Assembly: GCF_030506255.1 (NCBI RefSeq)
Contig: NZ_CP113431.1
Coordinates: 806,001-870,000 of the forward strand
Reading direction: 5' to 3'
Origin: Nocardioides sp. Arc9.136
GTDB taxonomy: Bacteria; Actinomycetota; Actinomycetes; Propionibacteriales; Nocardioidaceae
DNA length: 64,000 nt
Positions within the stretch are counted from its first letter, which is position 1. The number at the start of each line of letters is the position of its first letter. A program made the translations under genes and the position numbers. A model generated the notes under the pieces. It did not search any database. It was not told where the DNA came from and saw only the letters and a program-made list of their open reading frames with translations. Positions 1-7,926 of the stretch are shown in pieces.

Positions 1-1398
1 CTCCTGGACCTCCCGGGTGGCCTCGGAGATGTTGGCGACCAGGTTCTCCACCAGGTCGTCGCGCTCCCAGTCCTCCATCAGGCGGAACCGCTCACCGGCC
101 TGCGCGTAGTCGTTCGTGCGGGGCAGCCGGGCCCGGGTGAGCCGGCCGCTGAGCTCCGGCCCGACCTCCGCGGACCCGCCACCCTCGGCCTCCTCGAGGC
201 CGCCCATCGTCGACGGCTCGTAGTTCACGTGCGGGTTCTGGTCCTCGGCCAGGTCCACGCCGTACGACATCTGGCCGCCGCGCTGGTTGGTGTGGACGTC
301 GACCTTGGCGGCGTTGACCGGCAGCTGCAGGTAGTTCGGCCCCACTCGGTAGCGCTGGGTGTCGCTGTAGGAGAACGTGCGGCCGACGAGCATCTTGTCG
401 TCGGAGAACTCCAGGCCGTCGACCAGCACGCCGGTGCCGAAGGCGATCTGCTCGTTCTCGTCGTGGTGGTCGGCCACGTTGCGGTTGAGCGTCATGGTCG
501 CGACGAGCTTGGGCTCGAAGAGCTCCTCGGGCCAGACCTTGGTGTCGTCGAGCGGGTCGAAGTCGAGCTCGGGGTGGTCGTGGTCCTCCATGATCTGCAC
601 CTTGAGGTCCCACTTCGGGAAGCTGCCCGCCTCGATCGCCTCGTAGAGGTCCTTCGAGGCGTGCCCGAGGTCGCCGGCCTGGATGTTCGCGGCGTCCTCC
701 TCGGTCAGCGACTTCACGCCCTCGTGCGGGTAGAAGTGGTACTTGACCAGGTGCGAGACGCCCTCGGCGTTGACCCACCGGTAGGTGTTGACCCCGAAGC
801 CCTGCTGGGTGCGGTAGCTGGCCGGGATGCCGCGCGGGCTGAACAGGTTGACCAGCATGTGCATCGACTCCGGCGTCTGCGACATGAAGTCGAAGATCCG
901 CGCCGGCTCCTGGCGGAAGGTGACCGGGTCGGGCTTGAGGGAGTGGATGACGTCGGGGAACTTGATGGCGTCGCGGATGAAGAAGACACCCAGGTTGTTG
1001 CCGACGAGGTCCCAGTTGCCGTCCTCGGTGTAGAACTTCACCGCGAAGCCGCGCGGGTCGCGGGCGGCCTCGGAGGAGTCCCGGCCGCCGATGACGGTCG
1101 AGAACCGGATCGCCAGCGGGGTCTTCTTGCCGGCCTCGGAGAACAGCTTGGCGCGGGTGTAGCGGGCGATCGGCTCGTCGCCCCACTGGCCGGTGGCCTC
1201 GAGCTCGCCGTAGCAGACGAAGCCGCGCGCGTGCACCACGCGCTCGGGGATCCGCTCGCGGTCGAAGTGGCTGATCTTCTCGAGGAACTGGTAGTTCTCC
1301 AGCGTCGCGGGACCGCGGGCGCCGACGGTGCGGGTGTTCTGGTTGTCGGAGACAGGGTGGCCCTGCCGCGTGGTGAGCGAGCGGGTGGCGTCAGCCAT
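1..1398 (-). CDS. katA: Monofunctional haem catalase (3' end outside window)
   Basis: Cytoplasmic haem catalase that dismutates hydrogen peroxide to water and oxygen. 466 codons are visible and there is no stop inside the window, so the C-terminus is missing. Visible landmarks are the distal histidine in [13 protein letters not shown], the distal asparagine in [10 protein letters not shown], and the proximal haem-ligand region [17 protein letters not shown]. About 480-500 residues is usual for small-subunit catalases, so most of the protein is present. The ATG at 1398 has GGAGGAA about 6 nt upstream. No oxidative-stress regulator gene is adjacent in this window, so its control cannot be seen. 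Family assignment is secure; the clade and exact symbol are inferred. Confidence 0.95.
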   Translation of the reverse strand, partial: MADATRSLTTRQGHPVSDNQNTRTVGARGPATLENYQFLEKISHFDRERIPERVVHARGFVCYGELEATGQWGDEPIARYTRAKLFSEAGKKTPLAIRFSTVIGGRDSSEAARDPRGFAVKFYTEDGNWDLVGNNLGVFFIRDAIKFPDVIHSLKPDPVTFRQEPARIFDFMSQTPESMHMLVNLFSPRGIPASYRTQQGFGVNTYRWVNAEGVSHLVKYHFYPHEGVKSLTEEDAANIQAGDLGHASKDLYEAIEAGSFPKWDLKVQIMEDHDHPELDFDPLDDTKVWPEELFEPKLVATMTLNRNVADHHDENEQIAFGTGVLVDGLEFSDDKMLVGRTFSYSDTQRYRVGPNYLQLPVNAAKVDVHTNQRGGQMSYGVDLAEDQNPHVNYEPSTMGGLEEAEGGGSAEVGPELSGRLTRARLPRTNDYAQAGERFRLMEDWERDDLVENLVANISEATREVQE

Positions 1399-1467
1399 GG
1401 CTCGGTTCCTCCAATGGAGTGGGGTGCGGGGGGACCTGGGGCCGGTACCCGGGGCCGAGGCGCGGAT

Positions 1468-2094
1468 TCAGCGGCCGACCGTCCGTGGGGGTCGGTGCCA
1501 GGCGGTCAGGTCGAGGACCCGGTCGGCCCGCTCGGCGGCCGCCTCCACGAGGCGGGCGTTCGGCTCGTCGACGCGGTCCACCCACGCCCGCGCCTGGTCG
1601 GGGGACTTCCCGTGCCGCACGTGGCGCGCCACCAGCCGCTCCCGCCGCAGGTCGGCGTCGACGTGCAGGTGCCAGACCTCCTCGACCTCCGCGCGCACGC
1701 CGCGCCAGCGCGGCTGGTCCAGCAGCAGGTAGTTGCCCTCGGTCACCACCGTGCCGGTCGGCGGCACCGCGATCGCCCCGGCAAGGGGCTGCTCGAGGTC
1801 GCGGTCGAACGCCGGGGCGACCACCGCCGGCTCGCACCCGCGCACGCGCCGCAGCAGCGCGGCGTACCCCTCGGCGTCGAAGGTGTCGGGGGCTCCCTTG
1901 ACCTCGAGCAGGCCGCGGCGGGCCAGCTCGACGTCGGCGTAGTGGAAGCCGTCCATCGGCACCACTGCCGCACCGTGCTCGGCGGCCAGCGCCGCGGCGG
2001 CCGTGCTCTTGCCGACGCCGGGCGCCCCGGTGAGCCCGAGCAGGCGGATGCCGACGGGCGGGGTGGGGAAATGGATGTCCACGTGCCCAGTCAA
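1468..2094 (-). CDS. P-loop nucleoside/nucleotide kinase-family protein
   Basis: 208 residues. A Walker A motif GAPGVGKST lies near residue 25, followed by the phosphate-acceptor-binding motif VPMDGFHYAD, and a VVTEGNYLLLDQPRW strand in the middle. This pattern matches the uridine-kinase/pantothenate-kinase-like family (often named fructokinase-like FrcK or 'nucleoside/nucleotide kinase family protein'), which phosphorylates small hydroxylated metabolites with ATP. The true substrate cannot be read from the sequence. It lies alone between katA, transcribed the same way about 70 bp downstream, and hflX, which is divergent about 30 bp away. The two could share a transcript, but nothing links their functions. 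Confidence 0.8.
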   Translation of the reverse strand: MTGHVDIHFPTPPVGIRLLGLTGAPGVGKSTAAAALAAEHGAAVVPMDGFHYADVELARRGLLEVKGAPDTFDAEGYAALLRRVRGCEPAVVAPAFDRDLEQPLAGAIAVPPTGTVVTEGNYLLLDQPRWRGVRAEVEEVWHLHVDADLRRERLVARHVRHGKSPDQARAWVDRVDEPNARLVEAAAERADRVLDLTAWHRPPRTVGR

Positions 2095-2123
2095 GCGGGC
2101 ATAGTGGAGGGCCCGGAGGCGTT

Positions 2124-3716
2124 GTGCTCTCCGAGATGGCAGTCACGACACGGAGGCACATGACCAACGCGAACGCACGCGACTTCTCCCTCGACACCGA
2201 GCTGGAGGAGACCGTCGGCTGGGACGAGGACGAGGTCCTCGCCGTCGACGAGCGCGACCGGTCCGACGACGACCACGACGACCACGACGACCACGACGAG
2301 GTGGAGGACTTCACCTCCGGGTACGCCGACGAGCCGGATCCCGAGGAGCTCACCACCGGTGAGCTCGACCTGGCCGAGCGGCACGAGCTGCGCCGCGTCG
2401 CCGGCCTGCGCACCGACCTCGAGGACATCACCGAGGTCGAGTACCGCCAGCTGCGCCTCGAGCGCGTCGTCCTCGTCGGCGTCTGGACCGAGGGCAGCGT
2501 CGAGGACGCGGAGAACTCGATGGCCGAGCTGGCCCTGCTCGCCGAGACGGCCGGCTCCGAGGTGCTCGACGCGATCTACCAGCGCCGGCAGAAGCCCGAC
2601 CCCGCGACGTACATCGGCCGCGGCAAGGTCGAGGGGCTCAAGGAGATCGTCGCCGCCACCGGCGCGGACACCGTGATCTGCGACGGCGAGCTCGCGCCCA
2701 GCCAGCTGAGGAACCTCGAGGACCGGCTCAAGGTCAAGGTCGTCGACCGGACCGCGCTGATCCTCGACATCTTCGCCCAGCACGCGAAGTCCAAGGAGGG
2801 CCAGGCGCAGGTCGAGCTGGCGCAGCTGACCTACCTCAAGCAGCGCCTGCGTGGTTGGGGTGGCAACCTGTCGCGCCAGGTCGGCGGTCGCGCCGCCGGC
2901 GGTGTCGGCATCGGTGGCCGTGGTCCCGGTGAGACGAAGATCGAGACCGACCGGCGCCGGATCAACACCCGGATCGCCAAGCTCCGCCGCGAGCTGCGCG
3001 AGATGAAGGGCACCCGCGACACCAAGCGCCAGGAGCGCCGTCGTCACCAGGTGCCGGCCGTGGCGATCGCCGGCTACACCAACGCCGGCAAGTCCTCGCT
3101 GCTCAACCGGCTCACCGGGGCGGGGGTGCTGGTCGAGGACGCGCTGTTCGCGACCCTGGACCCCACCACGCGACGCACGACGACCGCGGACGGCCGCGTC
3201 TACACGATGAGCGACACCGTCGGGTTCGTGCGGCACCTGCCCCACCAGCTCGTCGAGGCGTTCCGGTCCACGCTGGAGGAGGTGGCCGATGCCGACCTGG
3301 TCCTCCACGTCGTCGACGGCTCCCACCCCGACCCCGAGGGCCAGATCGCCGCGGTGCGCGAGGTCTTCGCCGAGATCGGCGCGGACCAGGTGCCCGAGCT
3401 CGTGGTCATCAACAAGGCCGACGCCGCGGACCCGATGGTCCTGGCCCGGCTCCAGCAGCGCGAGCCGCACTGCGTCGTGGTCAGCGCCAAGACCGGCGAG
3501 GGCATCGCCGAGGCGCTCGGCGTCGTCGAGGGCGAGCTGCCCCGCCCGGGCGTGGAGTTCTCCGCGCTGCTGCCCTACGAGCGGGGCGACCTGATCAACC
3601 GGCTCCACCAGCAGGGCGAGATCGACTCCCTCGAGCACACCGGCGACGGCACCATCGTCCGCGGGCGCGCCAACGAGGACCTCGCCGGCGAGCTGGCGGC
3701 GTACGCGTTGGTCTGA
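2124..3716 (+). CDS. hflX: Ribosome-associated GTPase HflX
   Basis: HflX binds the 50S subunit and rescues stalled or stressed ribosomes. The N-terminal nucleotide-binding region contains DPATYIGRGKVEGL, then the glycine-rich linker GGRAAGGVGIGGRGPGETKIE, then a G domain with G1 GYTNAGKSS, switch I LDPTTRR, G3 DTVGF and G4 NKAD. An unusually acidic stretch (runs of Asp and His, about residues 45-60) precedes the conserved core; low-complexity N-termini are common in actinobacterial homologues. The start is uncertain: GTG at 2124 follows GGAGG by 4 nt and ATG at 2160 follows another GGAGG by 3 nt. Starting at 2160 gives the N-terminus MTNANARDFSL. A strong terminator follows the stop. Confidence 0.93.
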   Translation: MLSEMAVTTRRHMTNANARDFSLDTELEETVGWDEDEVLAVDERDRSDDDHDDHDDHDEVEDFTSGYADEPDPEELTTGELDLAERHELRRVAGLRTDLEDITEVEYRQLRLERVVLVGVWTEGSVEDAENSMAELALLAETAGSEVLDAIYQRRQKPDPATYIGRGKVEGLKEIVAATGADTVICDGELAPSQLRNLEDRLKVKVVDRTALILDIFAQHAKSKEGQAQVELAQLTYLKQRLRGWGGNLSRQVGGRAAGGVGIGGRGPGETKIETDRRRINTRIAKLRRELREMKGTRDTKRQERRRHQVPAVAIAGYTNAGKSSLLNRLTGAGVLVEDALFATLDPTTRRTTTADGRVYTMSDTVGFVRHLPHQLVEAFRSTLEEVADADLVLHVVDGSHPDPEGQIAAVREVFAEIGADQVPELVVINKADAADPMVLARLQQREPHCVVVSAKTGEGIAEALGVVEGELPRPGVEFSALLPYERGDLINRLHQQGEIDSLEHTGDGTIVRGRANEDLAGELAAYALV

Positions 3717-3744
3717 GTGGTCACTGCCCGGTGCGGGCAGGTGC

Positions 3745-3772
3745 GAGGGTCCCCGGTCAACCGGGGACCCTC
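3745..3772 (+). terminator. Intrinsic terminator of hflX
   Basis: A perfect 12-bp stem (GAGGGTCCCCGG pairing with CCGGGGACCCTC) closes a TCAA tetraloop and is followed by a short T-containing tract (GTGCTTTC). It starts 28 nt after the hflX stop codon. Confidence 0.85.
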
Positions 3773-3779
3773 GTGCTTT

Positions 3780-3834
3780 CCGGGGTAGGTCTACCCCGGT
3801 AAGCGAGGGAGTCCCCGGTGAACCGGGGACTCCT
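3780..3834. repeat. Two further tandem hairpins in the hflX downstream region
   Basis: CCGGGGTAG/CTACCCCGG forms a 9-bp stem at 3780-3799. GGAGTCCCCGG/CCGGGGACTCC, with a TGAA loop, forms an 11-bp stem at 3808-3833. With the terminator before and the dispersed repeat after, five hairpins occupy about 190 bp. No gene is visible between 3717 and 4013. Confidence 0.75.
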
Positions 3835-3851
3835 GCAGCGGCGTGGGGTCC

Positions 3852-3930
3852 CGCCGGAATCCCCGGGGCCCCGGGGATTCCGGCACTTCTCGGGCGATGC
3901 ATCCCCTGAGAAGTGCCGGTTTCCCCTGAG
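3852..3930 (+). repeat. Dispersed two-hairpin repeat, copy 1
   Basis: A 79-bp element made of two palindromes: GGAATCCCCGG facing CCGGGGATTCC, and GGCACTTCTC facing GAGAAGTGCC. By my hand alignment it matches the reverse complement of 51460-51538 at 73 of 79 positions with no gaps. It is intergenic, like copy 2. Confidence 0.85.
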
Positions 3931-4013
3931 GAGTCGGGCGGGATTTCCGGCGGATCCGCAACGGTCCTGCAACAACTCCGGCAGATCGGCGCAGAAGGGC
4001 GCACCATCGATGG

Positions 4014-4709
4014 GTGCTCCTCGCCCGTCGCTCCTCGGCACGATCGATCGCCCTGGCCGCCTGCCTGCTGCTCGTCATCGGCGTGCTCGTGCTGCAGCTG
4101 GCCGAGCGGGCGCGCGGTTCGGACGCGAGCCGGTGCGAGCGGTTCGCGGCGGGCTCCGCGGAGCGGGCCGCAGTCGTCACCGGCGAGGGGCGCGACGTGC
4201 TCGTGATCGGCGACTCCTGGTCGGCCGGGCTCGGCCTGGACGAGGTCGGTACGTCGTGGCCGTCGCGGCTGGAGGGCCGGGTGCGGGTCGCCGGGTTCTC
4301 CGGGTCCGGGTTCAGCTCGGGCGCCAGCGCGTGCGGCCCGCAGGTGTCGTTCGCGGCCCGGGCGAGCGCGGCCCTCGGTGCCGGCGCCGACCTGGTGGTC
4401 GTCGAGGGCGGGCTCAACGACGTCGACCAGACCGACGCGGCCATCCGGTCGGGGTTCGAGCGGTTGATGCGCCGGCTCGAGGGCCAGCGGGTGGTGGTCG
4501 TGGGCCCCGCGACCGCTCCCTCGCGGGCCGGTCGGGTGCCGCGCGTCGACCGGCTGCTCGCCGACCTCGCCGAGCAGCACGCGGCGGCGTACGTCCCCAC
4601 GAGCGGGCTCGCGCTGGACTACCTCGAGGACCGGCTGCACCTGACCCCCGAGGGCCACCGGGCCTTCGGTGACGCCGTCGCTGCCGCGATCGCTGCCGCC
4701 GGGGTCTGA
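4014..4709 (+). CDS. Membrane-anchored or secreted SGNH/GDSL hydrolase
   Basis: 231 residues with an N-terminal hydrophobic segment (about residues 11-30) that acts as a signal anchor or signal peptide. The SGNH hydrolase fold then shows block I with the nucleophile serine in VIGDSWSAG, block III GGLND (oxyanion Asn), and block V DRLHLTPEGH (catalytic Asp and His). Such enzymes hydrolyse ester bonds, including acetyl groups on polysaccharides and lipids, and this one should act outside the membrane. The start is the GTG at 4014, with only a weak ribosome-binding site (GAAGGG). It stands alone between the hflX hairpins and the end of the sugar operon. The substrate is unknown. Confidence 0.8.
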   Translation: MLLARRSSARSIALAACLLLVIGVLVLQLAERARGSDASRCERFAAGSAERAAVVTGEGRDVLVIGDSWSAGLGLDEVGTSWPSRLEGRVRVAGFSGSGFSSGASACGPQVSFAARASAALGAGADLVVVEGGLNDVDQTDAAIRSGFERLMRRLEGQRVVVVGPATAPSRAGRVPRVDRLLADLAEQHAAAYVPTSGLALDYLEDRLHLTPEGHRAFGDAVAAAIAAAGV

Positions 4710-4758
4710 GCGGGCGCGCAGCTCCACCCGGCGCGCCGCAGCCGTCCGGAGCCCGGCG

Positions 4759-5757
4759 CTAGGAGCTGAACGCGGCGTCGAAGGCGGCGGCGGGCGGGTC
4801 GTAGTCGAACCGCTTGAGGAACGCCAGCGCCTCGGGGGCGCCGTGGAGGCGATCCATGCCGGCGTCCTCCCACTCCACCGAGACGGGTCCGTCGTAGCCG
4901 ATGGCGGCCAGCGCCCGGAAGGAGTCCTCCCAGGGCACCTGCCCGCGCCCGGTGGAGACGAAGTCCCAGCCGCGGCGGGGGTCGCCCCACGGCAGGTGCG
5001 AGGAGAGCCGGCCGTTGCGGCCCCCGCCCACGCGCAGCCGGGTGTCCTTGCAGTCGACGTGGTAGATCCGGTCGGCGAAGTCGGAGATGAACGCGACCGG
5101 GTCGAGGTCCTGCCACAGCATGTGGCTGGGGTCCCAGTTGAGACCGAACGCCTCGCGGTGGCCGATCGCCTCGAGCGTGCGGACGGTCGACCAGTAGTCG
5201 TAGGCGATCTCCGAGGGGTGGACCTCGTGGGCGAACCGGACGCCGCACTCGTCGAAGACGTCGAGGATCGGGTTCCACCGGTCGGCGAAGTCCTGGTAGC
5301 CCGCCTCGATCCGGGCGGCCGGGACCGGCGGGAACATCGCGACGTAGGGCCAGATCGAGGAGCCGGTGAAGCCGACGACGGTGGACACGCCCATCCGCTG
5401 CGCGAGCCGCGCGGTCAGCCGCATCTCCTCCGCGGCCCGGGTGCGCACCCCCTCGGCGTCGCCGTCGCCCCACACCCGCTCGCGCACGATCGCGCGGTGG
5501 CGGTCGTCGATGGGGTCGTCGCAGACCGCCTGGCCGGTGAGGTGGTTGGAGATGGCCCACACGCCGAGCCCGTGCCGCTCGAGGATCTCCAGCCGGCCCT
5601 CGACGTACCCCGGCTCGTCCCACCGCCACGCGTCGAGGTGCTCGCCGGAGACCGCGATCTCGAGGCCGTCGTAGCCCCAGCCGGCGGCGAGCCGCGCGAC
5701 CTCCTCGAGCGGCAGGTCGGCCCACTGGCCGGTGAAGAGGGTGAAGCGCTTGCCCAT
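4759..5757 (-). CDS. Sugar phosphate isomerase/epimerase (TIM barrel), last gene of sugar operon
   Basis: 332 residues, AP-endonuclease-2-like xylose-isomerase TIM barrel. Metal-ligand-type motifs appear in order: GYDGLEIAVSGEH near the N-terminus, AHEVHPSEIAYD, LNWDPSHMLWQ, IYHVDCKDT and VSVEWEDAGMDR. Members of this family isomerise or epimerise keto-sugars, inososes or related cyclitols. It begins 1 nt after the stop of the Gfo/Idh/MocA gene, so the two are almost certainly cotranslated. It is the most distal gene of the operon that begins with the ABC ATPase. The substrate is unknown; the pairing with a dehydrogenase suggests an oxidised sugar or cyclitol intermediate. Confidence 0.85.
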   Translation of the reverse strand: MGKRFTLFTGQWADLPLEEVARLAAGWGYDGLEIAVSGEHLDAWRWDEPGYVEGRLEILERHGLGVWAISNHLTGQAVCDDPIDDRHRAIVRERVWGDGDAEGVRTRAAEEMRLTARLAQRMGVSTVVGFTGSSIWPYVAMFPPVPAARIEAGYQDFADRWNPILDVFDECGVRFAHEVHPSEIAYDYWSTVRTLEAIGHREAFGLNWDPSHMLWQDLDPVAFISDFADRIYHVDCKDTRLRVGGGRNGRLSSHLPWGDPRRGWDFVSTGRGQVPWEDSFRALAAIGYDGPVSVEWEDAGMDRLHGAPEALAFLKRFDYDPPAAAFDAAFSS

Positions 5758-5758
5758 C

Positions 5759-6943
5759 TCAGTCCTCCTGCTGGTGCGCGGCGGGGTGCGGTGCGGGTAC
5801 GTCGACGCGGGCGCCCGAGCGTCCCGCACTCTCCTCGATCGCCGCCAGCACCCGCTGCACGGCGAGGCCGTCGGCGAACGACGGCGACGGCTGGTTGCCG
5901 CTCGCGACCGCGGCGAGGAAGTCGGCCGCCTGCGAGGTGAACGTGCTGTCCCAGCCGAGGGTGTGGCCCGGCGGCCACCAGGCGTCGAGGTAGGGGTGGG
6001 TGGCCTCGGTGACCAGCACGCGACGTACGCCGCCGTCCGGGTCCAGCCCGCGGTCGTCGACGCCGAGCTCGTTGAGCCGCTCGAGGTCGAAGGAGAGCGA
6101 GCCGGTGGTGCCGTACACCTCGATCTGCAGGGCGTTCTTGCGGCTGGTCGCCATCCGGCTGACCTCGAGGCTGGCGACCACGCCCGAGGCGGTCTCGAGG
6201 GTGGCCCAGGCGGCGTCGTCGACGGTGACCGGCTCGGTCCCGTGGTCGCCGGTGCGCTCGGGCACGAACGTCCGCAGGTGGCCGCTGGCCGAGACCACCG
6301 GCTCGTCGAGCAGGTGGTGGAGCTGGTCGACGAGGTGCGAGCCGAGGTCGCCGAGCACGCCGGAGCCGGCCGACTCGCGGCGCAGCCGCCAGGTCATCGG
6401 TGCGGCCTCGTCGACGAGCCAGTCCTGCAGGTAGCTGGCCCGGACCTGGCGCACGGTGCCGATCCGCCCCTCTGTGATCATCCGGCGCGCGAGCGCCAGC
6501 GCGGGCACCCGGCGGTAGTTGAAGCCGGTCATCGACACCACGCCCCGCTCCGCCGCGGCCCTCGCCGCGGCGACGAGGGCCTCGGACTCCGCGACGGTGT
6601 TGGCCAGCGGCTTCTCGAGCAGCACGTGCTTGCCGGCGTCCAGCGCGGCCAGGGCGATCTCGGCGTGCAGGTGGCCCGGGGTGCAGATGTCGACGACGTC
6701 GACGTCGGCGCGGGTGACGACGTCGCGCCAGTCGGTGGCGGTGTCGGCCCAGCCGTAGCGGTCCGCGGCGGTCTTCAGCGCCGCCGGGTCGCGCCCGACG
6801 AGCACCTGCTGCCGCACGCCCGGGGCGTCGGGGAAGAAGGCGGCGACGTTGCGCCAGGCGTTGGAGTGGGCCTTGCCCATGAAGGAGTAGCCGACGACGG
6901 CCACCCCCAGGGCGGGCGCGCCGCCCGCGGTCCGGTCAGTCAT
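5759..6943 (-). CDS. Gfo/Idh/MocA-family NAD(P)-dependent dehydrogenase
   Basis: 394 residues. The N-terminal Rossmann fold begins VAVVGYSFMGKAHSNAW; the family hallmark EKPLANT (catalytic-region Lys) lies near residue 103; the C-terminal alpha/beta domain carries GDLGSHLVDQ, the His region of the active site. These enzymes oxidise or reduce a hydroxyl or keto group on sugars and cyclitols. The ATG at 6943 overlaps the stop of the preceding isomerase by 8 nt. Its position between two TIM-barrel isomerases is the common gene order of inositol-like or 3-keto-sugar catabolic clusters. The specific substrate is inferred only at the level of 'sugar or cyclitol'. Confidence 0.9.
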   Translation of the reverse strand: MTDRTAGGAPALGVAVVGYSFMGKAHSNAWRNVAAFFPDAPGVRQQVLVGRDPAALKTAADRYGWADTATDWRDVVTRADVDVVDICTPGHLHAEIALAALDAGKHVLLEKPLANTVAESEALVAAARAAAERGVVSMTGFNYRRVPALALARRMITEGRIGTVRQVRASYLQDWLVDEAAPMTWRLRRESAGSGVLGDLGSHLVDQLHHLLDEPVVSASGHLRTFVPERTGDHGTEPVTVDDAAWATLETASGVVASLEVSRMATSRKNALQIEVYGTTGSLSFDLERLNELGVDDRGLDPDGGVRRVLVTEATHPYLDAWWPPGHTLGWDSTFTSQAADFLAAVASGNQPSPSFADGLAVQRVLAAIEESAGRSGARVDVPAPHPAAHQQED

Positions 6944-7835
6944 GGGTGGTGCCTCCTGCGGCGTGGGCGTCGGTCGCGGTGAGCGACCGGAGGAAGGTGA
7001 GGCCGTCCCGGGCGAGGTCGTCGGGCGAGGCGGCGAGCGGTCGCCAGATCGAGGCGGCCACGGCGATGGCGGCGTTGTCGGGGGTGAAGCTCTCGATGTT
7101 CAGCGCGCCGGCGTACCCCACCTCGTCGAGCGCGGCGAGCAGTGCGGGCCAGTCGGTCTGGTCGTGGCCGGGGGCGCCGCGGTCGTTGCCGCAGACCTGG
7201 AGGTGCACCAGGTGCCGGCCGGCGCGGCGTACGGCGTCGGCGCTGGAGCGCTCCTCGATCCCGAGGTGGTAGGTGTCGAGCGCGAGCCCGAGGGACGGTC
7301 CCAGCAGCGGGCCGAGGGCGGCGAGCGCCTGGTCGACGGTGTTGACCAGCGAGGTCTCGTAGCGGTTCAAGGGCTCGATGCCGACGGTGACGCCCGCGTC
7401 GCGGGCGTGCTCGACGACCGGCGCGAGGTTGCGGCGCCACTCGTCGTACGTCGCGTGCCGCTCGTTCGGCGTCATCCGCCACACCCGCCCGGTCGCGGCG
7501 TAGAAGGGCCCGCAGACGCTGGGCGCGCCGACGGCGGCGGCGAGGTCGATGCAGCTGCGCAGGTAGTCCTGGGTGCGGGCCACGGTCGCGGGGTCGGTGC
7601 CGACGAGGTCGCGCCCGGGGGCCATCGCGCCGACGACGTACGGCGCCAGGCCGGCGTCGCGGACGGCGGCGGCGGTCCGCGCCGGGTCCAGGTGGCCCGG
7701 CGCCTCCAGCGGCAGCTCGACGGCGTCGAAGCCGAGGCCGGCGACGAGGTCGAGCATCCGGGGCAGGTCGGCGTCGGTCAGGGGCGAGGTCCAGACCCAG
7801 GTGTTGACGCCGAGGGGGCGGTCGAGCGCGCGCAC
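6936..7835 (-). CDS. Sugar phosphate isomerase/epimerase (TIM barrel)
   Basis: About 299 residues. This is the second xylose-isomerase-like TIM barrel of the operon, with motifs GFDAVELPLE, GIEPLNRYE, ALDTYHLGIEE and GALNIESFTPDN placed as metal and substrate ligands. It resembles tagatose/psicose-3-epimerase and inosose-isomerase-type enzymes. The start chosen is the GTG at 7835, 7 nt after GGAAGG; a GTG at 7841 is too close to that site, and a reading frame opening further upstream at 7910 lacks support. It is separated from the binding-protein gene by about 90 nt containing a strong hairpin, and overlaps the dehydrogenase gene by 8 nt. Confidence 0.85.
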   Translation of the reverse strand: MRALDRPLGVNTWVWTSPLTDADLPRMLDLVAGLGFDAVELPLEAPGHLDPARTAAAVRDAGLAPYVVGAMAPGRDLVGTDPATVARTQDYLRSCIDLAAAVGAPSVCGPFYAATGRVWRMTPNERHATYDEWRRNLAPVVEHARDAGVTVGIEPLNRYETSLVNTVDQALAALGPLLGPSLGLALDTYHLGIEERSSADAVRRAGRHLVHLQVCGNDRGAPGHDQTDWPALLAALDEVGYAGALNIESFTPDNAAIAVAASIWRPLAASPDDLARDGLTFLRSLTATDAHAAGGTTHD

Positions 7836-7886
7836 GGGCACACCTTCCGGTCGGAGGGAGGGGGAGGAGGAGCGGGAGCAGGAGCA

Positions 7887-7920
7887 CCGGCCGGGGGTGG
7901 GTCCGTCCACCCCCGGCCGG
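7887..7920 (-). terminator. Intra-operon hairpin after the binding-protein gene
   Basis: A perfect 14-bp stem (CCGGCCGGGGGTGG / CCACCCCCGGCCGG) with a 6-nt loop begins 6 nt beyond the binding-protein stop codon on the minus strand. The likely role is partial termination or mRNA stabilisation, giving more binding protein than catabolic enzymes. There is no T-run, so full termination is unlikely. Confidence 0.7.
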
Positions 7921-7926
7921 TCGGGC

